DNA from: Gigaspora rosea
Taxonomy: Eukaryota; Glomeromycota; Glomeromycetes; Diversisporales; Gigasporaceae
Direction of reading: 5' to 3'
Assembly (NCBI GenBank): GCA_003550325.1
Contig: QKWP01002016.1
Coordinates: 28,305 to 92,304 of the forward strand
Length of the DNA stretch: 64,000 bases
The notes under the pieces were generated by a model. The model saw nothing but the letters and a program-made list of their open reading frames with translations, searched no databases and was not told where the DNA came from. The translations under genes and the position numbers were made by a program. Within the stretch, counting starts at the first letter, position 1. Each line of letters begins with the position of its first letter. This document shows positions 1 to 11,532 of the stretch, piece by piece.

Positions 1-730
1 TTAACTTATTGAGAAATCGATCCTTAAACTTTAATTAAATTTATTTAAAGACATCGAAGTCTGAGAAAACTTTATTTGCGCGAAATGAAGGTCCTTAAAT
101 ACATTTTAATTTACTATAAACTACTGCGCAACATAATCTCGCGATACTTTATGCCCTCAAGGCTTTGAGGCATTCGTGCTTCCATGCCTCAAGGCTTCGA
201 AGCATTCGTGCTCTAGGCGCGTGAGCATTAATGCTCCAAAATTAATTAAAGCCTTCGTACGTCATTCACATAAGCCATGATGACGATAACTAATGGCTTA
301 CCGGTACCAGGGATCAACAATTTCCGGTTTAACCAACAATTTACACTTCGTGGCCTCACATGTCATTTAAATAAGGAAAATAAACAAATAAACAAAAAAA
401 TAAAACGTTATATAAAAAATATAATAATTAAAATGATCCGAAATTCTATCTAAGCCGTAATCCAAGTCACGAGAACCGTGACAGTACTGTACGTACTGTA
501 CGTACTGTACGCTAAAATTTTTGCCGATCATTTATTAAGAGGGGTCGATAGAAATATTTATGTGCCAATTGACCAATCAAATTCGTTAATTGATCAACAC
601 CCGATGAAGCTTTCTTGTTAGATAAATTAAATTTGTACATATTGCATCTAAAGTAGCGATCTATCTAAAGTAGCTACTTTAGATATATAAAGTAGCGCCT
701 TAATAAAATTAAGCAAATATGTACATAGTA
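1..730. other. Noncoding, short repeats
   Basis: No gene is seen. A unit of about 32 bp containing 'caaggctt' and 'gcattcgtgct' occurs twice near 157-215. ACTGTACGT is repeated in tandem at about 485-513. A 22-bp perfect palindrome lies at 663-684, with 'tagctacttt' across its second half. Confidence 0.6.
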
Positions 731-971
731 NNNNNNNNNNNNNNNNNNNNNNNNNNNNNNNNNNNNNNNNNNNNNNNNNNNNNNNNNNNNNNNNNNNNNN
801 NNNNNNNNNNNNNNNNNNNNNNNNNNNNNNNNNNNNNNNNNNNNNNNNNNNNNNNNNNNNNNNNNNNNNNNNNNNNNNNNNNNNNNNNNNNNNNNNNNNN
901 NNNNNNNNNNNNNNNNNNNNNNNNNNNNNNNNNNNNNNNNNNNNNNNNNNNNNNNNNNNNNNNNNNNNNNN
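731..971. other. Assembly gap (241 N)
   Basis: This is a run of N. Any open frame drawn across it is meaningless. Confidence 0.99.
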
Positions 972-2549
972 AATCTCTGAACTAAATTTAACTTGAAATC
1001 AATTCGTTTATAATAGATTTACTACAGTTTGTTCTTTTATATGTTCGTTTCATTTGCCTCTCTTCTGGGAGTCCTGGAAAGTGATGTTAACCAGATAATT
1101 AACTTCTAATGACCTAAATATTTATCTATTAAATAGAATTAAATATTATATTAATTGTAATATAGACTAATATTAAAAAAAAATTTTAAAATATAACCAC
1201 TAGAGCAATTTTACTATATAAGTACTATACGTACTGTACGTACTGTACGCTAAAAAAATTTGAACATCATATAAATGGCACATCACTAGTTATGATAACT
1301 TGTAATAATATTTATCTTCAAAGTAAAGTATCTCAATTTGGCACTGTTTTACGTGGTGAATATTAACTTTTTTACGGTGCAAAAGATTGTCAAATTTTAT
1401 ATTTTTTGCCAGATCAGATTCAGATAAAATTTCGTTTAACATATTTTTTGAAGGGAACGGGGAATATTAAACAAGCAATTAAACAATGTGAATCACGTGA
1501 CAAAACCAATCATATTATAGAAATTTGGAAACCTGACAAGTAAAACGGAAATATAAATCTATTTTGGAACTTATTAATAAAAAATAATAGGAAGAAACCA
1601 TTGTTTATATAAACAGGTCTAACTTTAGCCTAATCATAACATAAAGTGGCTCTTAATTCAGCAAAATATATGAGCTGACTAGATGTACTCCGAATATAAA
1701 AATAGTTAGGTATAATTAAGTTTATGTATATAATTTTATTTTAAATAAAAGTTATTATATTTAAACTTCATGTAACACTGTATGCCAGATTTAATTTTAT
1801 CACAATATACAGGTACACTTGTAAAACGTGCACTTATAGTCATGCGCCTCTAAAGAAAATTTTGTGTCGGAATGTTAAAATGTTCCCATTAGTTGATTTT
1901 GAGATTTCAATTTTAGTTTTATTAAGTCGAATTCAAGTTGGCCTCAAATCAAAAATTTTAAAATATAAGTGCAAAATACCTGATACGTATACACGTACAC
2001 TATATATTACCTTATGCTAAATATTAGAAGAATACTATTTAATATGTTGTCATATGACTTAAGTAAATTGAAGTCGAAAAGGTTGACTTTTGAGTCTACT
2101 TATTTAGTTTTAATACTTTCGATCGTATATAAAATAAACTTATCACTACAGAAGATAAAGTTTGGAAGAGTTAACTATAAATTTTAGCATTAATTTATAT
2201 GAGAAAATATTTTGATTCAGAATTAACTTGATTAATGTGACTCACTTTATTAAACACAAAATACTATGTTTTAAATCAAACTTCAATAAGATCAAATCAA
2301 AATTCAAGTACTAAATCGAATGTAAGCAGAAACTTCTAAATATTAAAATTTCTGGGGGCTATGCGATATCAACGACTATTGCATATTTATATAACCGGCA
2401 TACATATCTGATATTGGGCTTTTAACAAATTCGAACAATGGATCGGATGTTTTATTAAATAATGTGTCGAATATTTCATTGAATAACCTTAATAAGCTTT
2501 ATATTCCCGTAATAAATATATAATTTAAATTTTAAAATTTCTAATGCTG
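972..2549. other. Noncoding AT-rich stretch
   Basis: No coding sequence is recognised. The ACTGTACGT repeat followed by 'gctaaaa' recurs at about 1222-1256, echoing 485-520. A block at about 1310-1440 is repeated in inverted orientation at about 15370-15490 (shared words 'gtatctcaattt', 'ttttacgtggtgaat', 'agattgtcaaa'), so it is a dispersed repeat. Confidence 0.5.
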
Positions 2550-2955
2550 CATGATAGAAGAAATTCCCAAATTCCCAGTGAACTTCCTCAACTCAGCCAA
2601 GTTGAAGAAATGCTTATTGCACAGGTTCTTCCTATATTTACTCTTTACAAGCTTCAAGACAGGGTAACTTTGGTATCGAGGAAATGTAATTAACTTTTTA
2701 GAGGATATTCAAGAGTTTATTACAAACTACCTATAACCCTTCAACTATAGATACAAAGCTGGACAAGAAATTACTTCATTTTAAGACTTTAAAGCTAAAT
2801 ATTCAAATATTTTAATCTGGTTAAGATATCTCCAATATTAAAATCGACAGGAATATATTGCAAGCCTTTCCGGAAGATAGCTCTATATTTGACGATTTTG
2901 CCCTACTACAACTGAGATTAGCCAAAGAGCAAAGATTCCTTTCTTTATAATTTAG
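2550..2955 (+). pseudogene. Helitron-associated ORF relic
   Basis: Translation in shifting plus-strand frames gives pieces of the conserved domain found N-terminal to Helitron helicases in Rhizophagus. The pieces are a segment around VEEMLIAQVLPIFTLYKLQ, then YRGNVINFLEDIQEFIT, DFKAKYSNILIWLR, and DRNILQAFPEDSSIFDDF. Their order matches the family. Stops and at least two frame changes break the reading, so it cannot make a protein. No helicase domain follows before the kinase gene. Family assignment is from remembered family style; a translated search would settle it. Confidence 0.65.
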
Positions 2956-3401
2956 AATTATATATTAATGTTTGCACACATACGTATTACGGTAAAATAA
3001 ACCTATAGAAAATGTTTGTTCTAAAATTGTCAAGAATTGTTCGGAATGGAATCGATTTTTCGAACAGGGTTTATTTTTGTACCATTTTCACTACGAAGTT
3101 TGTACAGGAGATTAAAAATTATCTTATAAAAAACGTATAAAAGCATGTATATTCAATAAAAATCCTTTAAATAAATGTTTTGGAATAGAGTCATTTTTTC
3201 GAGCAAAAATCTGATAATTTCCGAATTTTCTGAACAATTCCAAGTGATTTTATTATATGGTAACATATATAATAATATACTGTTTAAAATTAACACATTC
3301 TTATTATTCATATATACGTATTGTTATAAATTTATTTCAAAATTTAAGCCAGAATGGCGTTGCCGTTTTAAAAGTAAATATATAGTAATATTATTGATTT
3401 A
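2956..3401. other. Noncoding, 3' side of kinase gene
   Basis: AT-rich with no recognisable gene. A 76-codon open frame at 3175-3405 has no domain-like content and runs antisense to the end of the kinase, so it is not called. Confidence 0.5.
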
Positions 3402-4525
3402 TTAAATATCATCTGGAACTTCTATAATATCTGCGGTTTTACTAATTTTCAGTTTTGATAAAGTTTTACTGATTTCAGTTATATTATAAGGTTTACTTGT
3501 ATATATGTTTTTCAAATTTTCTTTTATCGTTGACAATTTTTTATTAATCTCATCACTTTTTAAAAATTGACTTTTGATTTTATTATCGATTTCACTTTTA
3601 ATCATATTTAACCATTCATTCAGTTTAATAATCATTTCACTAGATTTTGGACGTTTTACTGGATCCGAATCCATGCATTGGTTTGCTAATTCAATATAAC
3701 AATCAGGAATTCCTGGTCCAAAATTTGGCCGTAGTCCTTTACAAATTTTTATTACAAGATCAATATCAAATTTATAATCATTAAAAGGTCTTTGACCAGT
3801 TGTTATTTCTACCATGATTATTCCGAATGAATAAATATCTGAAGCTTGAGTATATGGTTGTTTTTGAAAGAGCTCCGGTGCAATATAAGGTAAAACTCCA
3901 TGTATATGTTCTTCTTGTTCCTTTTCATCAAGCGGTTTTGATAAACCTAGATCGGTAATATATGCTTCATAATCTTCTTTCAACAGAATATTTCCAGGAT
4001 GAATATCACGATGTAAATACTCTTTAGAATGAATATGATCAAGATTGGATATGATATCACGGAGTATCTTTAATTTGAGTTTCCATTCAAATTTAATGAT
4101 ATCAATAAGGTTTTTGCTCAATGATCCGTATTTTGCATAACTAAGCACTAAAATGTAATCATTTGTTTTTTCATCTCTTGATATTCCTAAATATTGATTT
4201 AAACTATGGCAAGCTTTTTTCAACTAAAAAACAAATAAGATAATATATGTAACCAAATATAATTTATAAAAATAAAATAAAGTTAAAAATATTAATATAA
4301 TACCTCTTTTATAAACGGTTCTCTATTTTTATTGGAATCTTTTACAAGCTTAATTGCCACTTCTTCAAATGATCCAGAGTTATTTAAATATTTTGTTTTG
4401 AAGACTGTAGAAAAGCCTCCTTTACCTATTTCTTCAACATTTTCAAAATTTTCAAATGGTATCCAATGAAAATATTCATATTTTTTGCTAGTGGTAGATT
4501 GTTCAGTAATAGCTGATTTTAAATA
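3402..4525 (-). CDS. TKL-type protein kinase domain, two exons
   Basis: Two exons, 4304-4525 and 3402-4223, are joined by an 80-bp intron (4224-4303; GT at 4303, AG at 4224). Joined, they encode a complete kinase domain: glycine loop GKGGFSTVF, VAIK lysine, catalytic HRDIHPGN, DLG in place of DFG, and APE. Proteins of this style are likely cytoplasmic serine/threonine kinases; the substrate is unknown. The reading frame continues upstream, without shift, into the Sel1-repeat ORF and is separated from it only by the TAG at 4526-4528. There is no methionine just after that stop and before the N-lobe. The domain is therefore best read as the C-terminal half of a Sel1-kinase fusion of about 628 codons. 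In that numbering the lysine is about 340, HRD about 426, DLG about 446 and APE about 470. A basic, helical tail of about 80 residues follows. Confidence 0.85.
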
Positions 4526-5368
4526 CTATTCAAAAGAAATATCTATATTCTTTTCAACAACAATTCCAAATTGATAAAATTCGCCAACACGATACATTCC
4601 ATCAGCGTATCCCATCTCTGCTGATTTTTTATAATACTCGAACGCTTTACATTCATCTTCTATAACTCCAAATCCATGATGATAATAAAATCCTACATTA
4701 TACGTCCCTGTTTTATCCCCCATATCCGCAGATTTTTTATAATATTCGAATGCTTTATATTTATCTTCATTAACTCCAATTCCATTTCCATAGCAAAAAC
4801 CGACATCTTGTATTCCAAGAACATATCCCATGTCAGCAGATTTTTGATAATATTCGAATGCCTTATGTTCATCCTTTTTGACTCCTTCTCCATACTGATA
4901 ACAACATCCAACTTCTCTTATCCCTTTAACATCTCCCATCGCTGCAGATTTTAGATAATATTCGAATGCTTTCTTTTTGTCCTTTTCTACTCCAATTCCA
5001 TTAAGATAACATAAACCGAGTGCAAATATATCTCCCAATTTTGCTGCTTTTTGAAAATACATATGTGCTTTACGCTTATTCGTTTCAACTCCAATTCCAT
5101 ACAGATAACAGTATCCAACATTACACGTTCCAGCTGCATCACCCATCTCTGCGGATTTTTGGTAATAATCAAATGCTTTGCATAAATCCCTTCCAACTCC
5201 GATTCCATAATAATAACAATTTCCAAGATTACACGTTCCAGCAACGTTCCCCATCTCGTCATCTTTAAGATATAATTTAAACGTCTTACGGTCATTCTTC
5301 TCAATGCCAATACTTTTTTGATAATTATCAGCAAGTTTATTAATTTCTGACGATGTCAATTGGTCCAT
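4526..5368 (-). CDS. Sel1-repeat protein (N-terminal part of kinase fusion)
   Basis: 280 residues start at the ATG at 5366-5368. The protein is almost wholly Sel1-like repeats of about 36 residues with the pattern G..YNVGFCY..GIGV..D..KAFEYY.KSA.MG, about seven in all. Sel1 repeats form TPR-like helical hairpins that act as protein scaffolds; here they probably bind partners of the linked kinase. The seventh repeat is cut inside its second helix: ISFE, then TAG, then YLKSA. The TAG sits where every other repeat has tyrosine, so one base change (TAT or TAC to TAG) explains it. No signal peptide is seen. It could be a real short protein, a readthrough fusion, or a recent pseudogene. Confidence 0.85.
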   Translation of the reverse strand: MDQLTSSEINKLADNYQKSIGIEKNDRKTFKLYLKDDEMGNVAGTCNLGNCYYYGIGVGRDLCKAFDYYQKSAEMGDAAGTCNVGYCYLYGIGVETNKRKAHMYFQKAAKLGDIFALGLCYLNGIGVEKDKKKAFEYYLKSAAMGDVKGIREVGCCYQYGEGVKKDEHKAFEYYQKSADMGYVLGIQDVGFCYGNGIGVNEDKYKAFEYYKKSADMGDKTGTYNVGFYYHHGFGVIEDECKAFEYYKKSAEMGYADGMYRVGEFYQFGIVVEKNIDISFE

Positions 5369-6323
5369 GTTGAGGATTAAGTATTAAAAATTATCCGTTT
5401 ATCAATTTGACATTTTTCTTTAAAAGAATTTAAAGTTCAAACTATAAATTTTTTTAAATAATAGAGTAATACAATCTATAACAATTTGCATACCGATACG
5501 GATACATTACAGCATTATGAACTTTAAATAAAATCATATGATCATGCAGATCACAAAAACTAGAAAAATTAGACACAGTATAGTCCATATAGGATAACTT
5601 TCTCGTGATTGGTCAATTTTATACAATTTAATTCATACAGTTTAGAGTACTTTTACCCCCCTATCATAGTAAATTTTTTTAAAAAAAATGTAACCGCCAT
5701 TTATAATACTATTGAAGACTCTTCGCGAACAAAGCTTTGAGTATCTTGTGTATCTCTGGGATTCATCCTATCTGAGTATACCTCACTTAGAGACGGTTCG
5801 TAAATAGTAATGTACAATAAATATATATGTTAAAACTTTAATTAACTTACAAAAGTACGACTAACTTGTTTGAAAAAAGAGCTTAAAGATAATATATAGT
5901 AACTTTTAATAATATTAGATTAAAATAAATTACAACACTTGATGCTTTACTAGATATAAAGAAGTGTTTGGTAAGTAACTTCATCTTTCGGGATCTTGAC
6001 ATTAATAAGCCCAAATCTTTTTTAGTATTATTTAAGAACATAATAAAAACTTGTTTATTTAATTTTTTTTAATAAATAGGCTCTACATTATTCATTCGTG
6101 GTTTATATTTAAGATAGGTTTATTATGTATTACGGGAAATTATAACTATTGTTTGACGTTGTTGAAAAATTTTCATATAATTTTATATAACGATTGGGAT
6201 GTATGTCATCATTTTTCTGTCGAAATTAAATCGTATTAAATCACTTTAATATTGAATTGTGTGTATTATATGAATTCAAGGTTTTTAGTTAGTACGTATA
6301 CAACAATAAACAGATTATGGTAT

Positions 6324-6570
6324 GATTCCCCGAAAGTTAGTTCCCCGCCAGCTCATTTTTCCGACACTATATCCCCGACAGAATGTTTCACCTACTGCAC
6401 TTTTTGTTGACAGAATCTTTCCTCGACATACCATGTTTTCGACATCCGATGTCGAAAACATGGTATGTCGAGGAAAGATTCTGTCAACAAAAAATGCAGT
6501 AGGCGAAACATTCTGTCGGGGATATAGTGTCGGAAAAATGAGCTGGCGGGGAACTAACTTTCGGGGAATC
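6324..6570. repeat. Foldback palindrome, 123-bp arms
   Basis: The two arms of 123 bp are almost exact reverse complements around position 6447, with a one-base spacer and about two mismatches. Termini read GATTCCCCGAAAG and its complement. Both strands are open over about 270 bases and encode nearly the same peptide, a by-product of the palindrome. A 12-bp direct repeat, CAATAAACAGAT, lies at 6304-6315 and 6582-6593. It may be a target duplication, though 8-11 unpaired bases separate it from the arms. Confidence 0.85.
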
Positions 6571-6689
6571 AAGCAAAAACCCAATAAACAGATATCATAA
6601 AACTATATTATTATCGTTATATCGATATCATTTATAATAAATTTTGATTGCCCAGTTGTCACATGATCTGCAAAGTGACCAATTATGAC

Positions 6690-6872
6690 CAGGGTTTAAA
6701 ATTGGCTTGCACATGCATGCATAGTGCAAGTAAATATTTTAATGTGCAAGAAAAAATTTGAAAAAATGGGTTTGTGCATGTAAATTTTTTTAAATTTTCA
6801 TAATAAACTTACTTTTGTTACACAAATTTGTTAATTTGTGCAAGTAAAATTTTTTTTGAATTTTAAACACTG
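6690..6872. mobile_element. hAT-type MITE, 183 bp
   Basis: The left end CAGGGTTTAAAATTGG and right end complementary to CAGTGTTTAAAATTC are flanked by an exact 8-bp duplication, ATTATGAC, at 6682-6689 and 6873-6880. The 8-bp duplication and CA(G)NG terminus are hAT hallmarks. The interior contains GTGCA motifs and no coding sequence. It shares termini with the element at 30088-31233. Confidence 0.85.
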
Positions 6873-6928
6873 ATTATGACACGATTTTTAATTTACGTGA
6901 CAACCGATCACGAGAAAGTTATCCTATA

Positions 6929-8258
6929 GGCTATAATAAATATACTATTCGTACGTATGTAATTTATATTAATTTATTTATTAATTTTTACTTATTGTTG
7001 CCCATTATTATTTATAAAAAATAAATACTGCGTAGTAATAGAGCACTGTATAAAATATTCTAACAAACATGATTAAGGCCCGAATATTATTCATCGTCTA
7101 TTTGACCTAATTCTTGAATAATAGGCTATATTTAATTGATTACTTTCATATACAGTAATACATCCCACATCGTACCCAGTTCTTTATATAGTACCCACGA
7201 GCACTATTCAATTTAAAAAATGGCATTCTTGAATAAGACCCCAGGTGCTATATACAGTGCTAGATGGTATATACTTAAATCTCTAGTTTATATAGATAAA
7301 ATGAGCGATACGTGATTGTGCTCGCAAATTAACGAAATGACATTTATTTATCGCATTCTTTTATGAGATTTAATATTATTCATTTATTGTATATAGAAAA
7401 CACTATTATAAAATACAACAAGATAACGCAGTATTAAATAATATAGATGACTTGTGATCGGATTGGATGAATTTTATGTCATTCAATTCGTCTCGATGAG
7501 ACGAATCGTATGGTATAAAATTCATCCAATTCTGATCACTAGACCACAAGATATATCACTTGGCCACAATACCCCCATCTCACTTATAAATTCAAGAACA
7601 CCTAGCCTATCACAATTGGATACATATCATTTCTAAATTTAAACTTTATATTTGGTTATATCCTGGAAGCTTGAGTTAAAAAAAAGATATTGAGATTGGG
7701 TTACTCTTTAATCAAACGGGTTTAAATAAGAAATACTGTCAAAATTTTTATTGATTAATTAACATATATAGTAAAATTAAATTCTCTTATCATTCAAGTT
7801 TATTTAGAATTTTATTGCAACTTATGTCGATTTAGAATCGATAAAAATTTGAAGTTGGCATGCAACACGAAAGAAATGAACGTGCAGCGTAATTATAAAT
7901 GTCACAGGCTTAAATTTCACTGCCTAATTTGAGTTATGCTTTTTGATTACTATATATTATAATGAATGTTTATTAAATTTAATGATAAAACAAATGTGTA
8001 TCAGAATATTCAGATATTCACTAATATATTATTCACATATTCTTATTGCTATATGAAAATTGGTTTCAATAAAACTTTAATATGTATTGGTAAAAAAGAA
8101 AATATAGTCAAAAAATAAATTTATTTAAACCATATGATAAATCTTGTTTATACGCATATTATTCATATATTTTACAGTAAATTATAGAAAGTTACAATAA
8201 AACTTTGTTTTTTTTTTGCAGCTTCAAATTTAAGGATAAGTTTATTTTATAATAGTAT
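6929..8258. other. Noncoding; imperfect hairpin at about 7451-7540
   Basis: No gene is seen. At about 7451-7492 and 7496-7540 two arms of about 40 bp pair around 'tctcgatgaga' (shared words 'attggatgaatttta' and its complement). This looks like a small foldback MITE. The rest is AT-rich without recognisable content and runs to the 3' end of the NmrA-like gene. Confidence 0.5.
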
Positions 8259-9300
8259 TTAATTTTTAACAAGATTACTGATGCCCTCAGTAATAGGTTG
8301 AGGAGTGAAGCTAAGTTTATCGTTATGTAAATTTTTGATATCTAAATTGACAGTTAAAAAAGCACCAAAATCTTCCAAAAGTGTAGGAACTGGGGCAGTA
8401 TTATTTTTATATCTTTGTCTTACGGTAAAATCATTGGAAACTTCCCATTTTGTGCCTAAAATAAAAAATATTGATTGTGTGAGAAGAACATAAGGAGTGA
8501 CTAAGTTGAACATTCTGTTAAGATGGAAACTTACCAGTAATTTCCTCATACTTTTTAAGCAATTCATTCAGTGTTAAGGCTGAGCCAGCAACTCTGACAG
8601 TACCATTACGGGCCTCAGGTAATTTAAGAGACTCAACAGTAAATTTGCCAATATCAGGCAAAGAAGTTGCGATTATCTTTGTGTTACCATCAGCGTAGAA
8701 CGTGGCTTTTTTGTTTTTATGATCGAATCCTAATATACCAAGATAATCATAGAATAAACCAGTAATAATAATAGTGTATTCGATCCCACTTTTTTCCAAT
8801 TCTTGAAAAAATTCAAGTTTAGGCTTGAGGAATGGATGGACTTCACCACTTCATTGAAACAAAAGAATTTTTTAAGACAAAAGTATTACCAAAGGAAAAA
8901 ATTTAAATCAAAATTATGCGATAATAATAATTATAACGTACGTTATCTCTTTAATATCAGAACCAAATTCAGATGGAATGAATCTTTTTACACCAACTAC
9001 CTTTGCAGCATTTAAAAGAGCACGTTGAGAGGTTACAAGCTCAGTACCGTTTATAGCACTGACAATAACATCAGTTCCTTTAAGAGCTTTAACAAGATCA
9101 TTATTGTCATTATAGTCGACGTAAATAACTTCAGCACCTTTGGAAGCTAATAAATTGGCATTCTTATTTTCTGATTCGGGTTTCTTTCGAAGAATCTTAA
9201 TTTTATAAGATCCATCACTCAAAAAAGCATTAGCTACATTGAAGCCTAAAAGACCGGTGGCACCGGCAATAGTTATAACTTTGTATGATGTATCGCTCAT
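8259..9300 (-). CDS. NmrA-like NAD(P)-binding family protein
   Basis: Three exons (8942-9300, 8535-8848, 8259-8455) are joined by introns of 93 bp (donor GTACGT) and 79 bp (donor GTAAGT, acceptor TTTTAG). Splicing gives 870 nt, or 289 residues. The N-terminus carries a Rossmann dinucleotide motif, GATGLLG at residues 13-19, followed by VDYNDNNDLVKALKGTDVIVSAI, the IPSEFGSD motif, HPFLKPKLEFFQELEKSGIEYTII and a C-terminal lid. The order is that of NmrA or isoflavone-reductase-like proteins (atypical short-chain dehydrogenases), which bind NAD(P)(H) as reductases or redox sensors in the cytosol or nucleus. Length is typical. All splice junctions preserve frame, so the gene looks intact. The substrate cannot be read from sequence. 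Confidence 0.9.
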
Positions 9301-9461
9301 GATGAATTGTTGAATATTTTTATTTATTTTTGTTAACTGTTGTCGTTATCTGGCGGAGGTTCTTCATTAACTTCATTATTTATACTTTTTTTTTTTTATT
9401 AATAGATCCAGGAAAATTCAAGAGATAACAATTCGATTACAAAGCTATCAATCCATATTTG

Positions 9462-9645
9462 CATATGAAAGACAACTGTATTAATCAGCTAAATAAACTA
9501 TATTAGTTATCCAGCTGAATAATTGTATATGAAAGACAACTGTATTAATCAGCTAAATAACTATATTAGTTATCCAGCTGAATCATTGTATATGAAAGAC
9601 AACTGTATTAATCAGCTAAATAACTATTAGTTATCCAGCTGAATC
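9462..9645. repeat. Three tandem copies of a 63-64 bp unit
   Basis: 'tatgaaagacaactgtatta' recurs with a period of 63-64 bases, each time followed by 'atcagctaaataa' and 'ttatccagctgaat'. Two further 36-bp tandem copies beginning 'taggttgg' lie at 9672-9733. Both lie just upstream of the NmrA-like gene. Confidence 0.85.
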
Positions 9646-9888
9646 AAAATATCGTTTATTTAGCCATGGCTATAGGTTGGTCATATCAATTATTAAGCTA
9701 TAAAATATAGGTTGGACATATCGATTATTAAGCTATCTTCAGGTCTGTTTCCATTTATAAAAAATCAAATATATACTTTATTAATATCAGAATATTTTGA
9801 GATAAACGGTTTCCATATAAGGATAGGGTTGTAAAATTACCTTATTTTTGCGTAACATTGCATAATACGTAAGAATGTAATTGCATCC

Positions 9889-10210
9889 ACTTATTTGCGC
9901 GGGTAATACAAGCTCCTGGAGAGGAAATAGCCAATCGAGAATGCAAATTTTGACTATTCCGGATCAGCCCGACGAAGAATTCGAACACGCGTAAAAGAAG
10001 AAAAAAGCGAAAATACGCAAAAACTAATGTTAAATCGATCTTGGTGCACTAATTAAAAATGACGGGAATGAAATTTTACTTATATCAAGCATCACTCTAA
10101 CCCTATAGCCTCTAACGTTAAGGCCCTAACCCTAAATTTTTTCTCGCGCACTTAGTTTATTTACAAAATCGGATTCCCTTTTTTGGTTTGTGTTACCCGC
10201 GCAAATAAGT
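9889..10210. mobile_element. MITE with TTAGGG-like tract
   Basis: The left end ACTTATTTGCGCGGGTAATA matches the complement of the right end, about 18 of 20 bases. The interior carries telomere-like 'ctaaccctaa' words and a block shared, in opposite orientation, with the element at 45740-46018 ('cagcccga', 'tcttggtgca'). No clear target duplication is seen and no coding sequence. Confidence 0.65.
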
Positions 10211-10458
10211 AAAATGGAATGGAATTTTCGTAACAAATCCTAGGTAAGGATTGCCACTTAAAAATTATTCCATAGTTTGGGCCGAATTATGCTAGTTTAG
10301 AGGTTGTACCCGAAATAAATTTCAAATTCCGGATAACCCGGCCATTTAGCAGATTATTACCGGGTCACAAACCGGATTGTTTTAAAAAATCAGGGTTACC
10401 CGGGTGACCCGGTTGACCCGGTTTGCTAATGCTAATCCCTATGTAACACATGAGACGT

Positions 10459-10994
10459 TGGGGTATTCGATCAACAATGTTTGACAAAACTATACTGTAT
10501 GTGGTATTATATGAAAGAATTTAATGAACAGGATAGTGATCAAGATAGTGAGTGGCTGGGATTATTTATCACTTTTTATATATAATTTAATAGTAAGGAA
10601 TGACTTGTATGTTTTTAGATGTCTAGAGCGAATAGCTTTACTTTTCAATTATTTTAACATAAATCGATACTTAAACACCTTTTATAACAAAGTTACGTTA
10701 AAAAATTTGTAAAAGTGTTTAGGAATAGATTTATATTAAAATCATCGAAAAAAGTAAAGCGATTCACTCTAAACATCTAAAAGCACGCAAGTCAATTTCT
10801 TACTATTGAAAGTGATAAATAATTCGATCGCTATCTCGAAAAAAATCGTTACTAGTTAATTTTCATATGGTACCATATATAGGTTTGATGATTTACATAA
10901 GGTATTTTCAAATATACTTTTTTTTAACCCGAGTTCTGCTTTTGTTGGTTATAAAAGTATATTTGAAAATACTTATAGTTGACAGAATACCCCA
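10459..10994. mobile_element. Mutator-like MITE with 9-bp target duplication
   Basis: The ends TGGGGTATTC and its complement are flanked by an exact 9-bp duplication, ATGAGACGT (10450-10458 and 10995-11003). Nine bases is the Mutator signature. Internally, diverged long inverted arms run from about 10524 to 10860 (shared words 'gataaataa', 'agtaaagc', 'catctaaaa'). No transposase is seen. It lies inside the left part of the hAT element. Confidence 0.85.
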
Positions 10995-11002
10995 ATGAGA
11001 CG

Positions 11003-11532
11003 TATTGTGTGATGCACTATTTTTAGTGTGAAGTTATCAGATCTGTTTCACTAAAATAATCGTAATGGTTTAATTATGGTTTAGTAAGGTGTGACTTAAC
11101 TTTACGCTCTGCTCGGTTTATGGCTTAGCTTTGTTTATATAATAAAGATGTGAATATATTAGTACAAAAGGGTATGTAATTTTTTTTTTAAGGTACTGTA
11201 AATCGATCTCTAATTTTAATACGTATAAAATTTTATCAGGATATATAATTTTCATTTCGAACCACTTATTTTAAAAGTATTATATAAACCTGCCTTTTTA
11301 TATATAATGGTTCTTACACATAATATCAACTATAGAGCACGTTCTACCCTTAATGTGTAATATTATATGCCCAGTCTAATTTATTAGAAAGATCCAAATA
11401 CATATTTATATAAACAAACATGAAAAGAAAAATCTATACTAGAATCGCATAAAATATAAAACATAAAAAAAATAAATATGCACTAAAGAGCAAGGTATTT
11501 ACTAATTCTAAATTCAAAAGTGAAAATTGTAA
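11003..11532. other. Noncoding interior of hAT element
   Basis: AT-rich sequence between the nested MITE and the 3' end of the transposase. Nothing else is recognised. Confidence 0.5.

Larger units (their letters stand above)
5590..6926. mobile_element. TA-flanked inverted-repeat element, nested insertions
   Basis: The left end reads TAGGATAACTTTCTCGTGAT. The right end (6907-6926) is its reverse complement over the same 20 bases, with one mismatch soon after. TA flanks both ends (5588-5589 and 6927-6928), which suits a Tc1/mariner-like target duplication. No transposase is seen inside. The element contains the foldback palindrome at 6324-6570 and a hAT MITE at 6690-6872, so it is older than at least the MITE. 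Confidence 0.6.

Noticed and set aside
719-985. 88-codon open frame
   Set aside because: It is almost entirely the N gap.
4676-5334. Four further open frames overlapping the Sel1 gene
   Set aside because: Shadows of the 108-base repeat periodicity; the Sel1 frame explains the region.
6315-6600. Two near-identical 89-92 residue proteins on opposite strands
   Set aside because: They are the two faces of one palindrome; no codon or domain evidence for translation.
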